From positions 1 to 17,121 of the forward strand of contig CAZJRM010000107.1 of the NCBI GenBank assembly GCA_964547975.1: 17,121 bases of DNA, in the 5' to 3' direction. Source of the stretch: CAYJPV01 sp964547975. Its GTDB lineage: Bacteria > Acidobacteriota > Vicinamibacteria > Vicinamibacterales > JAKQTR01. The position numbers were made by a program, and so were the translations under genes. This document shows positions 1 to 6,100 of this stretch, piece after piece. A model generated the notes under the pieces. It was not told the origin of the DNA. It saw only the letters and a list, made by a program, of their open reading frames with translations, and ran no database searches. Positions within the stretch are counted from its first letter, which is position 1, and each line of letters begins with the position of its first letter.

Positions 1-6
1 CCCACT

Positions 7-2511
7 GTGCCGATGACTTCCGATCTTCAGAACCGCGTCATCAACCGCCTCGCCCAAACCGGCGCCGACGACAAGCCGCTGGCGCTCATCGTGCTCGCCG
101 CGCTCGAAGGCGAGGAGGCGCTGACCGCATACCTCGATCGCGAAGGGATCAAGGCCGAGCTGAAGCTCGGCGCTACACCCGCCACCGCAACCAGTCCCGT
201 CGCCACGAGCGCCAGCCCCACCGAGCCGCCCGGTATCTACGTCTCGTCAATCACCGTCCAAGGGCTCCGCGGCGTCGGCCCGTCAGCCACGCTCCCGCTC
301 GAGCCCGGCCCCGGCCTCACGCTCGTCGTCGGCCGCAACGGGTCGGGGAAGTCGAGCTTCGCCGAAGGCCTCGAACTCCTCCTGACCGGCCGCAACGCGC
401 GCTGGGAAGAGCGCGCAAAGGCCTGGCGCGAGGGCTGGCGCAACCTGCACGCGCACGGCAACGCCTCCGTCAGCGCCGGGCTCATCGTCGAAGGCAAGGG
501 CCCGCTTACCGTGACGCGCACGTGGAGCGGCGACGACCCGGGCATCAGCACCGCCACGGTCAAGCCTGCGAGCGGCCCGGCGAGCGCGTTCGATTCGCTC
601 GGCTGGGACGCTGCGCTGGCGACGTTCCGGCCGTTCCTGTCCTACAACGAACTCGGCTCGCTGCTCGAGGACGGACCGTCGAAGCTCTACGACGCGCTCA
701 GCAGCGTGCTCGGCCTCGACGAACTGACCGGCGTCCAGAACGCCATCGCGAACGCGCGGAAGTCGCGCAGCAAGCTCACAGACGAGGCGAAGGCGGCCGC
801 CGTCGCGATCCGCGAACGTGTGCAGGCCGCGCTGGCCCAGTCCGAGGACGACCGTCTCCTGCGCGTCGTGACTGCGCTCGCCGCGAAGGCGCCCGACCTG
901 GCCGCGCTCGACGCGCTCGTCCGCGACAGCGGCGATTCGACGACCGGCCAGACGGAACTGCTGCGGCAGGTCGTCGCGATTCAACCGCCCGACCTCTCCC
1001 TCGTCCAGGCGGCCGTGACGAAGCTGCGCGACGCCGAGCGCGCCCTCGCGGCGATGGCCGGCACCGACGCGGAGCGGTCGAACAAACGTGGACGCCTGCT
1101 CCAGGAAGCGCTGGCCTTCGTCGACAAACATCCCACGGAGGACTGCCCGGTCTGCGGTTCCACCGGGCTCCTGTCGGCCGAGTGGCGCGAATCGGCGCGG
1201 ACGGAGGCTGCGCGCCTCCTGCGCGAGGCCGGGGACTACCGAATCGCGCAGTCCGTCTGCGAGAAGGCCGTCAGCGACGCGCAACGGTTGATGTCGCCCG
1301 CGCCATCCTGCCTCGCGGATCCGCGCGGCGACGCGCTCGGCATTGCGACGCTCGGCGCCGTCCGCGTCCAGTGGGACGCGTGGATCGAAAGCCGCGCGCT
1401 CACGTCCCCGCTGGCGCTCGCCGATCACCTCGAGTCGCGCGTCCTCGAACTGAGCGACGCGGTGACGACACTCGTCGCGGAGGCGCGCGAACTGGCCCGG
1501 CAGCGCGAAGACGCGTGGCGTCCCGTTGCGGACCTCATCATTGCGTGGCTGCCGACCGCGCGCCGCGCGGCTTCTACCGCGGAGCAGCTGCCCGCGCTCA
1601 AGGCCGCCGAGGCCTGGTGGAAGACCGCGTTCGACGAAATCCGCGAAGAGCGGTTCGCGCCCATCCGCACGCGCGCGCTTGCGGTGTGGGAGACACTCCG
1701 CCTCCAGAGCAACGTCAACCTCGACGATGTGGCGCTGGGCGGGACGGCGGCCAGGCGCCGCGTCGACCTGCAGGTGTCGGTGGACGGCACCGAGGCCGGC
1801 GCGCTCGGCGTCATGAGCCAGGGCGAACTGCACTCGCTCGCGCTGAGCCTGTTCCTGCCGCGCGTCACGCTCGGCGACAGCCCGTTCCGGTTCATCTCCA
1901 TCGACGACCCGGTGCAGTCGATGGACCCCGCGCGCGTCGAAGGGCTCGCGCGCGTCCTCGCCGACGTCGCCCGCACGCGCCAGGTCATCGTCTTTACGCA
2001 CGACGACCGGCTGCCCGAGTCGGTGCGGCGGCTCGGCATCCCCGCGCGCGTGCTGGCCGTCACCCGGCGCGCGCAGTCCGTCGTCGAAGTGCGCGCGACG
2101 CGCGATCCGGTCTCGAGCTACCTGGACGATGCGCGCGCGGTGGTGAAGACGGAGGGACTGCCGAAGGTGGTGGGCCCGCGCGTCGTGCCCGGATTCTGCC
2201 GCGGCGCCATCGAGGCGGCCTGCATGGACGTCGTCCGCCGGCGGCGGCTGGCGGCGGGGGAGGCGCACGACGCGGTCGAGACGCTGCTGAAGGAGCACGG
2301 GAAGACGCACCCGCTGATGGCGCTGGCGTTGTTCGACGATGCGGCGCGGACGAACGACGTGCTCGCGCGGCTGAACCGGTTCGGGCGGTGGGCGGGGGAT
2401 GTCCTGCTCGCGTGCAAGCTGGGCGCGCACGAGGCCTACGAGGGCGACCTGGAGGACCTGGTGCGGTCGACCGAGCGGCTCGCGGGCGAGCTGGCGAGGG
2501 TGACGGTATGA
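7..2511 (+). CDS. SMC/Rad50-like AAA ATPase with zinc-hook-like CxxC motif
   Basis: Seen: an 834-residue frame with a Walker A motif GRNGSGKSS (residues 109-117), an ABC-type signature MSQGE (603-607), a Walker B FISIDDP followed by VQSMD (629-639) and an H-loop FTHD (663-666). Between the two ATPase halves lies a helical, Ala/Arg/Glu-rich segment with one CPVCG motif (380-384), as in Rad50/RloC zinc hooks. About 75 residues precede the ATPase core, and about 130 residues follow it, with a conserved-looking Cys/Arg-rich part near 729-747. Family knowledge: such proteins dimerise through the ATPase heads and act in DNA repair, nucleic-acid sensing or phage defence. The stop overlaps the next start by four bases (ATGA), so the two proteins are probably made together. 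The start is uncertain: GTG at 7 and ATG at 13 are both possible, and the frame stays open to the window edge. The exact biological role is unknown. Confidence 0.85.
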   Translation: MPMTSDLQNRVINRLAQTGADDKPLALIVLAALEGEEALTAYLDREGIKAELKLGATPATATSPVATSASPTEPPGIYVSSITVQGLRGVGPSATLPLEPGPGLTLVVGRNGSGKSSFAEGLELLLTGRNARWEERAKAWREGWRNLHAHGNASVSAGLIVEGKGPLTVTRTWSGDDPGISTATVKPASGPASAFDSLGWDAALATFRPFLSYNELGSLLEDGPSKLYDALSSVLGLDELTGVQNAIANARKSRSKLTDEAKAAAVAIRERVQAALAQSEDDRLLRVVTALAAKAPDLAALDALVRDSGDSTTGQTELLRQVVAIQPPDLSLVQAAVTKLRDAERALAAMAGTDAERSNKRGRLLQEALAFVDKHPTEDCPVCGSTGLLSAEWRESARTEAARLLREAGDYRIAQSVCEKAVSDAQRLMSPAPSCLADPRGDALGIATLGAVRVQWDAWIESRALTSPLALADHLESRVLELSDAVTTLVAEARELARQREDAWRPVADLIIAWLPTARRAASTAEQLPALKAAEAWWKTAFDEIREERFAPIRTRALAVWETLRLQSNVNLDDVALGGTAARRRVDLQVSVDGTEAGALGVMSQGELHSLALSLFLPRVTLGDSPFRFISIDDPVQSMDPARVEGLARVLADVARTRQVIVFTHDDRLPESVRRLGIPARVLAVTRRAQSVVEVRATRDPVSSYLDDARAVVKTEGLPKVVGPRVVPGFCRGAIEAACMDVVRRRRLAAGEAHDAVETLLKEHGKTHPLMALALFDDAARTNDVLARLNRFGRWAGDVLLACKLGAHEAYEGDLEDLVRSTERLAGELARVTV

Positions 2512-2888
2512 GCGCGGGGGACGGCCCCGCCCTGGACCTGCTCGGGGCGGCGCGGATGCTCGTGGACCGGCCCGGAGAGGGGACGGCGGGCCTGTGGCCG
2601 CGGGCGGCGGTGCTGCTGGCACGGCAGGCGCTCGAGGTGGCGTTGAAGACCTACTGGAGCTGGGCGGCGCTCGGGATGGAGGAGTGTACGGCGCGGGCGC
2701 AGCTGCTGTGCCTGGGGCGGTTCCTGGGCGACCCCGGGCTGGCGGGCCGCGCCTACGATGTGTGGGCCGCGCTGAGCCGCGCGAGCCATCACCACGCGTA
2801 CGACCTGCCGCCGACGCAGGACGAGCTGCACGGCTGGTTCGCGACGGTGGGGGAGGTCGTCGAGCGGACCGAGCGCGCGTGGCGGTGA
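2508..2888 (+). CDS. Small HEPN-like protein coupled to the SMC-like ATPase
   Basis: A 126-residue, mostly helical protein whose ATG lies inside the stop of the ATPase gene (ATGA overlap), a typical arrangement for translational coupling. Visible features are an amphipathic helix RAAVLLARQALEVALK (32-47) and the motif RASHHH (91-96). The latter fits the RX4-6H active-site pattern of HEPN ribonuclease domains, and the following HHAYDLPPT stretch looks like a conserved family motif. Inference: it may be the effector or partner of the ATPase, as in split toxin/ATPase defence modules. It could instead be a non-catalytic HEPN adaptor. The HEPN assignment rests on motif and helix pattern only. Its TGA shares its last base with the first A of a palindromic repeat. 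Confidence 0.7.
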   Translation: MSAGDGPALDLLGAARMLVDRPGEGTAGLWPRAAVLLARQALEVALKTYWSWAALGMEECTARAQLLCLGRFLGDPGLAGRAYDVWAALSRASHHHAYDLPPTQDELHGWFATVGEVVERTERAWR

Positions 2889-2954
2889 AAAAGGGGGCCA
2901 GGCCCCCTTTTAGGTCTGACCACGCCGGCGGGAAAGGGGGCCTGGCCCCCTTTT
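2888..2954. repeat. Composite palindromic repeat, locus 1 (two arms, 21-nt spacer)
   Basis: Arm 1 (2888-2911) is A5-G5-CCAGG-C5-T4 and arm 2 (2933-2954) is A3-G5-CCTGG-C5-T4. The spacer 2912-2932 is exactly 21 nt and begins AGGTCTGACCACG, which holds the small palindrome GGTC-T-GACC. Arm 1 begins on the last A of the upstream stop codon. It could work as a terminator for the ATPase/HEPN pair, but its sequence conservation marks it as one of a family of dispersed repeats. Confidence 0.9.
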
Positions 2955-3118
2955 CAGTGTGCTTTCTGCAACGCGTGAGCTCGGCCGCCGCTGCAGAAAC
3001 TGCGTCGCCCTCGGCGCCCGCGCGATTCGCCTGCAGCCAGCTTCGCGATTCTCGTGCATTCCAGCGAACCGGCGCCGCGACATAACCTCGGGCACGGCGC
3101 GTGCACGTCGTCGGAGAC
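2955..3118. other. Intergenic stretch between repeat locus 1 and the DUF4160 gene
   Basis: No convincing gene. The minus strand carries GTTGCAGAAAGC at 2961-2972, and TGCAGAAACTGCG lies at about 2993-3005 on the plus strand. Both resemble the core of the TGCAGAATCYGCA module found at three other intergenic sites, so this may be a decayed or inverted copy. No clear promoter was recognised. Confidence 0.4.
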
Positions 3119-3379
3119 ATGCCCATCGTCTCCGTCTTCTTCGGCATCATCGTTCGCATGTACTACCAGGAACACGAGCCGGCGCACGTCCACGTCGAGT
3201 TCCAGGGCGCGCGAGCCGCATTCGCGCTTGACGGCACGTGCATCGGCGGTAATCTTGAATCCAGCACCGCAGCGCGCCTGGTGCGGCAGTGGTTGGATCT
3301 GCACAAAGACGAGGTGGAGGCCAACTGGCTGCGTATCCGGCGGGGACGGGCCCTGCAACGCATCGCGCCACTCGACTAG
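3119..3379 (+). CDS. DUF4160 domain protein
   Basis: An 86-residue protein with the DUF4160 hallmark near its N terminus: a short hydrophobic strand (IVSVFFGIIVRMYY), then EHEPAHVHVEF (18-28), then a C-terminal helical part ending in a basic segment (WLRIRRGRALQRI). Members of this family are 70-100 residues, often start with M-P, and often sit beside a DUF2442 gene, as here. Function is not established; a toxin-antitoxin-like or DNA-related role has only been guessed from gene neighbourhood. I chose ATG 3119 because it gives the usual family N terminus. A GTG at 3101 is in frame. GGAG at 3113-3116 is very close to the ATG, so translation may be weak or start elsewhere. The gene ends 8 nt before the DUF2442 start. 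Confidence 0.85.
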   Translation: MPIVSVFFGIIVRMYYQEHEPAHVHVEFQGARAAFALDGTCIGGNLESSTAARLVRQWLDLHKDEVEANWLRIRRGRALQRIAPLD

Positions 3380-3387
3380 GAGCCGCC

Positions 3388-3639
3388 ATGAACCGCCTCA
3401 CGCACGTCATTCGCGCTGAACACCGCGGCGGCTTCCGAATCCACCTCGTCTTCGACGATGGGTTGTCGAAGACCGTGGACTTCTCATCCTGGTTGAACGG
3501 TCCCGTGTTCGAACCCCTGAAGGAAGAGGCGTTCTTCCAGCGGTTCTTCATCGACGGTGGGACGGTGTGCTGGCCGAACGGCGCGGACATCGCTCCGGTG
3601 ACGTTGTACGACGCGCGCGAGGAAGGCGCAGCCGGGTAG
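3388..3639 (+). CDS. DUF2442 domain protein
   Basis: An 83-residue protein with the DUF2442 pattern: N-terminal beta strands MNRLTHVIRAEH and FRIHLVFDDGLSKTVDFS, then GPVFEPLKEEAFFQRFFID, then the family-typical TVCWPNGADIAPVTLYD near the C terminus. Start ATG 3388 is supported by AGGAG (3378-3382), which overlaps the DUF4160 stop and implies co-translation. The family has no proven biochemical role. It is regularly adjacent to DUF4160, which suggests the two proteins act as partners. A truncated relic of a close relative lies at 7083-7136 in this window. Confidence 0.88.
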   Translation: MNRLTHVIRAEHRGGFRIHLVFDDGLSKTVDFSSWLNGPVFEPLKEEAFFQRFFIDGGTVCWPNGADIAPVTLYDAREEGAAG

Positions 3640-3669
3640 GGCGGGGCGTATCGGCAAGGACCTGCAGCC

Positions 3670-3957
3670 ATGACGAAGATCAGCGACCTCCACCGCCGTT
3701 GGAGCAAGGACGCCGACTACACTGACGCCTATGCTGCGCTCGGTCAGGAGTTCGAACTCGCGCGGGTGCTGATTGAGGCGCGGACCGAAGCAGGACTGTC
3801 GCAGTCGCAGCTGGCTCGCCGCATGAAGACGTCCCAGTCCTACATCGCGCGGATCGAGGGTGGCAAGGTGCGTCCGTCAACAAGCGCGCTCGAACGGTTC
3901 GCGCAAGCCACCCGCACGCGACTGCGGATTGCGTTCGAACCTCAGCCTTCGCGATAG
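3670..3957 (+). CDS. XRE-family helix-turn-helix regulator / antitoxin-like protein
   Basis: A 95-residue protein with a helix-turn-helix of the Cro/CI (XRE) type at about residues 31-75: ARVLIEARTEAGLSQSQLARRMKTSQSYIARIEGGKVRPS, here split as LIEARTEAGLSQSQLA then RRMKTSQSYIARIEGGK. The N-terminal 30 residues form a lead-in helix typical of HigA-like antitoxins, and the C terminus RLRIAFEP is a short strand seen in the same group. AAGGA at 3656-3660 sits 9 nt before the ATG. It follows the DUF4160-DUF2442 pair by 30 nt on the same strand, so it may regulate that cassette or be its third component. Its stop is directly against the stop of the convergent Uma2 gene, with no intergenic base. Confidence 0.88.
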   Translation: MTKISDLHRRWSKDADYTDAYAALGQEFELARVLIEARTEAGLSQSQLARRMKTSQSYIARIEGGKVRPSTSALERFAQATRTRLRIAFEPQPSR

Positions 3958-4548
3958 TCAGTCCGCGGCCGGTTCGGTCCAGAGCGCCGCGAGTTCCATC
4001 TCGATCTCGATGAACGGCTCGACCCGCACGACATCGTCGTCGCAGTGCGTCGCGAGAATCGACCAGCGTCCGCTGTCGAGGCGCATCACCTCGAGTGTGC
4101 GGGCAAGCGGATCGACGAGCCAGGCGTGCGCCACGCCCTCGCGAGCGTAGATCGCGAGTTTCTTGGCGCGGTCGAGACGGGCGGTCGACGGCGACAGCAC
4201 CTCGCAGACCCAGGCGGGCGCGACGGAGCAATACGCCGCGTCCGGGATACGGGGCAGTCTCGACCGTCGCCAGCCGGCCAGGTCCGGCACCAGCACGTCG
4301 TTCGCGAAGTGCAACTCAGGTTCGAAGAGAATCCACCAACCGCCAGGACCACCCCGACCCTCGCCAAATGGCCCCACGAGTCGGCCGCCAAGAATGGAGC
4401 CGCTGTGCGCGTGGCGGAGCGCCGGGCGTGGTGTGGAGTGGAGTTCGCCGTCAACGATTTCGGCGACACAGATGTCCGGGACCTTGACGAGATCGTCGTA
4501 CGTCGCCGGTCGATCGAACGGAGGCACCCGCGGCATGGACGGCATCAT
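3958..4548 (-). CDS. Uma2 family endonuclease (DUF820, PD-(D/E)XK fold)
   Basis: A 196-residue protein with the Uma2 order of motifs: AEIVDGEL (29-36), LFEPELHFANDVLVPDLAGW (74-93), WVCEVLSPST (113-122) and a following Lys pair (K129, K130) in RAKKLAIYAREGVAHAWLVDP. D89, E116 and nearby residues match the predicted metal-binding centre of this PD-(D/E)XK-like nuclease family. Uma2 genes are abundant in Cyanobacteria and Acidobacteriota, often as solitary accessory genes; cellular role is unclear. The start is ambiguous among ATG codons ending at 4548, 4545 and 4536. It is convergent with the XRE gene and touches its stop. A perfect CTCTCG-CA-CGAGAG palindrome lies 11-24 nt upstream of the first ATG. 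Confidence 0.88.
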   Translation of the reverse strand: MMPSMPRVPPFDRPATYDDLVKVPDICVAEIVDGELHSTPRPALRHAHSGSILGGRLVGPFGEGRGGPGGWWILFEPELHFANDVLVPDLAGWRRSRLPRIPDAAYCSVAPAWVCEVLSPSTARLDRAKKLAIYAREGVAHAWLVDPLARTLEVMRLDSGRWSILATHCDDDVVRVEPFIEIEMELAALWTEPAAD

Positions 4549-4558
4549 ACATCGTCGT

Positions 4559-4572
4559 CTCTCGCACGAGAG
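4559..4572. promoter_or_regulatory. Short palindrome upstream of the Uma2 gene
   Basis: CTCTCGCACGAGAG is a perfect 6-bp inverted repeat with a 2-nt centre, placed just before the Uma2 start on the minus strand. It could be an operator or part of the ribosome-binding region (GAGAGACG on the mRNA strand). The same ten bases CGCACGAGAG recur at 8120-8129 upstream of the esterase. The functional meaning is a guess. Confidence 0.3.
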
Positions 4573-4609
4573 ATGCCGACGCGCCTGACACGGATTCCTG
4601 AGGTTTCAG

Positions 4610-4673
4610 GCGGGTTGACCGCCGCGCATTGCAGAATCCGCAACGCCGGCCAAGCGCAGGGGGTAGCAGAAAC
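4610..4673 (+). repeat. TGCAGAATCYGCA module, copy A
   Basis: Shares with the copy at 7988-8051 a GTTG block, then after 12 nt the core TGCAGAATCYGCAAC, and a tail ending GCRGAAA. From the core to the start of the adjacent G-rich palindrome both copies are 44 nt without gaps, with 31 identical positions by hand count. The core TTGCAGAATCCGCAA (4629-4643) is an inverted repeat with one mismatch. It leads straight into palindromic repeat locus 2. Confidence 0.7.
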
Positions 4674-4696
4674 AAAAAGGGGCCTGGCCCCCTTTT
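4674..4696. repeat. Palindromic repeat, locus 2 (single arm)
   Basis: A5-G4-CCTGG-C5-T4, slightly asymmetric (four G against five C). Its last base is the first base of the thermonuclease stop codon read on the plus strand, so on the mRNA strand the gene ends TGA and continues AAAGGGGG. It may terminate the thermonuclease transcript. Confidence 0.85.
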
Positions 4697-5379
4697 CAGC
4701 GCCCAGCGCACTCCACGTGCGGCCGGTAACCCGCTGCCATCGCCGCCTCTCGCGTCGCGAACACGGCCGTGCAGTTCTTGCAGTCGTAGTTCGGGCAGCC
4801 AGGCGCGTGGAACACGTGACTGCTCACGTTGCCGTGAAACGGGCCCGCGGCTTTGTCTGCGGGCGCGGCCAGCAGCGAGCGCCCGGCGGGCGATGAGTTT
4901 CGCGTCGACCTGGCTCGCCGATAATCCCACGGCGCCGTCGGCCGCGCGTCCTGCCACAACCCCCGCCGCGCGCGGCGCGCGTCCATCTCGGCCGCCGCAT
5001 ATCGCGCGTCGTTCGAATACTGGCGGTAGTGCCACGCGAATCCGCCGCGAATCATCTCGAGCCCCACGTCGCCTCCTTCCACCGCGACGCGCGACACGCT
5101 CCGCTGGAAGCGGTCGATGTCCACCACTTCGACGGTCACCGTCTTCCCGAAGACGAGGTTCGACAGCGCGCGTTTGCACACGCTGCCAAACGCCTGGCCG
5201 CCTTCGGGCGCGTCGATGCCGTGCAGACGCAGTTGGACCTCGCGCCCGTCGCGCAGGACGACCAGCGAATCCCCGTCGAGGACACCGACGACGCGGGCCG
5301 TAAAGACCGAGGAGAGCTGCGCGCCGGCGACGTGCGCGAGGCAGAGGAGCAGCAGCGCCACGCGGGCGGTGGCCCTCAC
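4696..5379 (-). CDS. Secreted thermonuclease (SNase family) with C-terminal Cys/His domain
   Basis: A 227-residue protein. Residues 1-20 form a signal peptide (MRATARVALLLLCLAHVAGA). The SNase domain (about 25-145) keeps VLDGDSL (33-39), LRLHGIDAPEG (50-60) and DRFQRSVSRV (89-98). R51, D56, E59 and R93 match the catalytic and calcium-site residues of staphylococcal nuclease (R35, D40, E43, R87). A Ser/Ala-rich linker leads to a C-terminal module, SSHVFHAPGCPNYDCKNC (186-203) then FATREAAMAAGYRPHVEC. It resembles the Ada-like, metal-binding Cys/His tails fused to secreted nucleases. Expected role: calcium-dependent degradation of extracellular or periplasmic nucleic acid. The GTG start (5377-5379) follows GAAGG and overlaps the stop of a small upstream ORF (GTGA), implying coupling. 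Confidence 0.9.
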   Translation of the reverse strand: MRATARVALLLLCLAHVAGAQLSSVFTARVVGVLDGDSLVVLRDGREVQLRLHGIDAPEGGQAFGSVCKRALSNLVFGKTVTVEVVDIDRFQRSVSRVAVEGGDVGLEMIRGGFAWHYRQYSNDARYAAAEMDARRARRGLWQDARPTAPWDYRRARSTRNSSPAGRSLLAAPADKAAGPFHGNVSSHVFHAPGCPNYDCKNCTAVFATREAAMAAGYRPHVECAGR

Positions 5380-5492
5380 GAGCCTTCGCCCTGAGGCAGC
5401 GGTCCAGGCGGCTCTGCCAGGATGGGCAGGCCCTGCCTGTCCCTTCCGTGCCAGCCGCCGACGTCCCAGCCTATTGCCAACATCGTTCTCAT
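5376..5492 (-). CDS. Small 38-residue ORF coupled to the thermonuclease gene
   Basis: Seen: ATG at 5492 (minus strand) preceded by GGAGGAAG, with 8 nt between it and the ATG, the best ribosome-binding site in the window. The frame runs 38 codons and its TGA overlaps the GTG start of the thermonuclease (GTGA). The peptide starts MRTMLAIGWDVGGWHGRD and ends Pro/Gly-rich. The N terminus, a hydrophobic strand followed by GWDVGGW, looks like the first phosphate-binding strand of an RNase H/actin-like fold protein. I infer either a truncated gene remnant whose start signals now serve the nuclease, or a leader peptide. I do not claim a function. Confidence 0.45.
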   Translation of the reverse strand: MRTMLAIGWDVGGWHGRDRQGLPILAEPPGPLPQGEGS

Positions 5493-5730
5493 CGCGTTGC
5501 CTTCCTCCGCGCGCAGGGATGCCAGCGACGATACGCTCCCCGGGGTCGGCTTCTCAAGTGGAGAGCCGGGCACGCCCCAACCTCGGAGCACGGTCCTGGT
5601 CGAGTCCACGCCCATCCGCGCCGTTACGGTGCGGTGGGTGCCAGGCGAGTGTGTGAGCGTTACGGAATCCGCAATGCTGGCAACGTGCCGCACGTGGCGA
5701 GAAACAAATCAGCGATAATCGCCACTGCCC
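5493..5730. other. Divergent intergenic region
   Basis: This 238-nt region lies between the minus-strand small ORF/thermonuclease and the plus-strand DUF6933 gene. It should hold both promoters. It contains the strong ribosome-binding site at 5501-5508 (minus strand), the free-standing TGCAGAATCYGCA-type module (5645-5705) and a GATAAT box at 5714-5719, which could be a -10 element for DUF6933, although no good -35 is visible. No convincing protein is encoded here. Confidence 0.45.
5645..5705 (+). repeat. TGCAGAATCYGCA module, copy C (free-standing, diverged)
   Basis: Contains GTGTGAGCGT, GGAATCCGCAATGC and a tail GCCGCACGTGGCGAGAAAC. These align with the copy at 7988-8051 (GTGCGAGCGT, GAATCTGCAACAC, GCTGCACGTGGCGGAAAG). 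Unlike the other two copies, no G-rich palindrome follows: the tail runs into AAATCAGCG. It precedes the DUF6933 gene by about 25 nt. Confidence 0.6.
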
Positions 5731-6088
5731 ATGGTCACCATCCGATGCACGAGGACGCTGCTCACACGCCTGCGCGTGGCGCCCGCCGCCAACGCGCCAG
5801 CGTCCACCACCCGGCTCGGTGACTGGTACGGCACGAACTTCCAGGTCGGGCCGCGGCGTTTCGCGCTCTTCATCGATGAACACGCGCGTGTGCCCGTCCT
5901 GCTGACGGGCCAGGAATTGAAGCGCCTGCCGGCGGCGCTGGCCGAGCGCGCGGCGCAGGTGCTGGCGGCCTGCGGCGTCGACACGCGCGCGGTTGCCGAC
6001 GAATGCGCGCAGATGGCCGACATCTCCTTCGCGAAGACGCAGAGCCGGAGCCTCCTCGGCTCGATGAACGACTTCGTCTTCAGCGTGC
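5731..6088 (+). CDS. DUF6933 domain protein, cut by assembly gap
   Basis: The 119 readable codons show the DUF6933 pattern: MVTIRCTRTLLTRL at the start, TTRLGDWYGTNFQVG (27-41), a strand FALFIDEHARVPVLL, and the C-terminal block SFAKTQSRSLLGSMNDFVF (about 98-116), which is the family's most conserved part. The frame runs into ten Ns at 6089, so the C terminus and stop are missing; probably few residues are lost because the family motif is already complete. No clear Shine-Dalgarno precedes the ATG. Function of the family is unknown. The reading frame that appears to continue past the Ns is not trustworthy. Confidence 0.8.
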
Positions 6089-6098
6089 NNNNNNNNNN
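6089..6098. other. Scaffold gap (ten Ns)
   Basis: Ten consecutive N bases. A run of ten is a common placeholder, so the true missing length is unknown. The gap removes the end of the DUF6933 gene and possibly the true start of the next gene. Any reading frame crossing it is meaningless. Confidence 0.98.
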
Positions 6099-6100
6099 GC

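Noticed and set aside
522..2507. Upstream extension of the HEPN-like gene's frame inside the ATPase gene
   Set aside because: The translation is Arg/Pro-rich shadow sequence until the ATG at 2508, where a normal protein begins in an ATGA overlap.
283..3159. 958-codon open frame on the minus strand opposite the ATPase gene
   Set aside because: Arg/Pro/Ala-rich with no recognisable domain, and it crosses a palindromic repeat. It is the usual antisense shadow in GC-rich DNA; the plus-strand frame has clear ATPase motifs.
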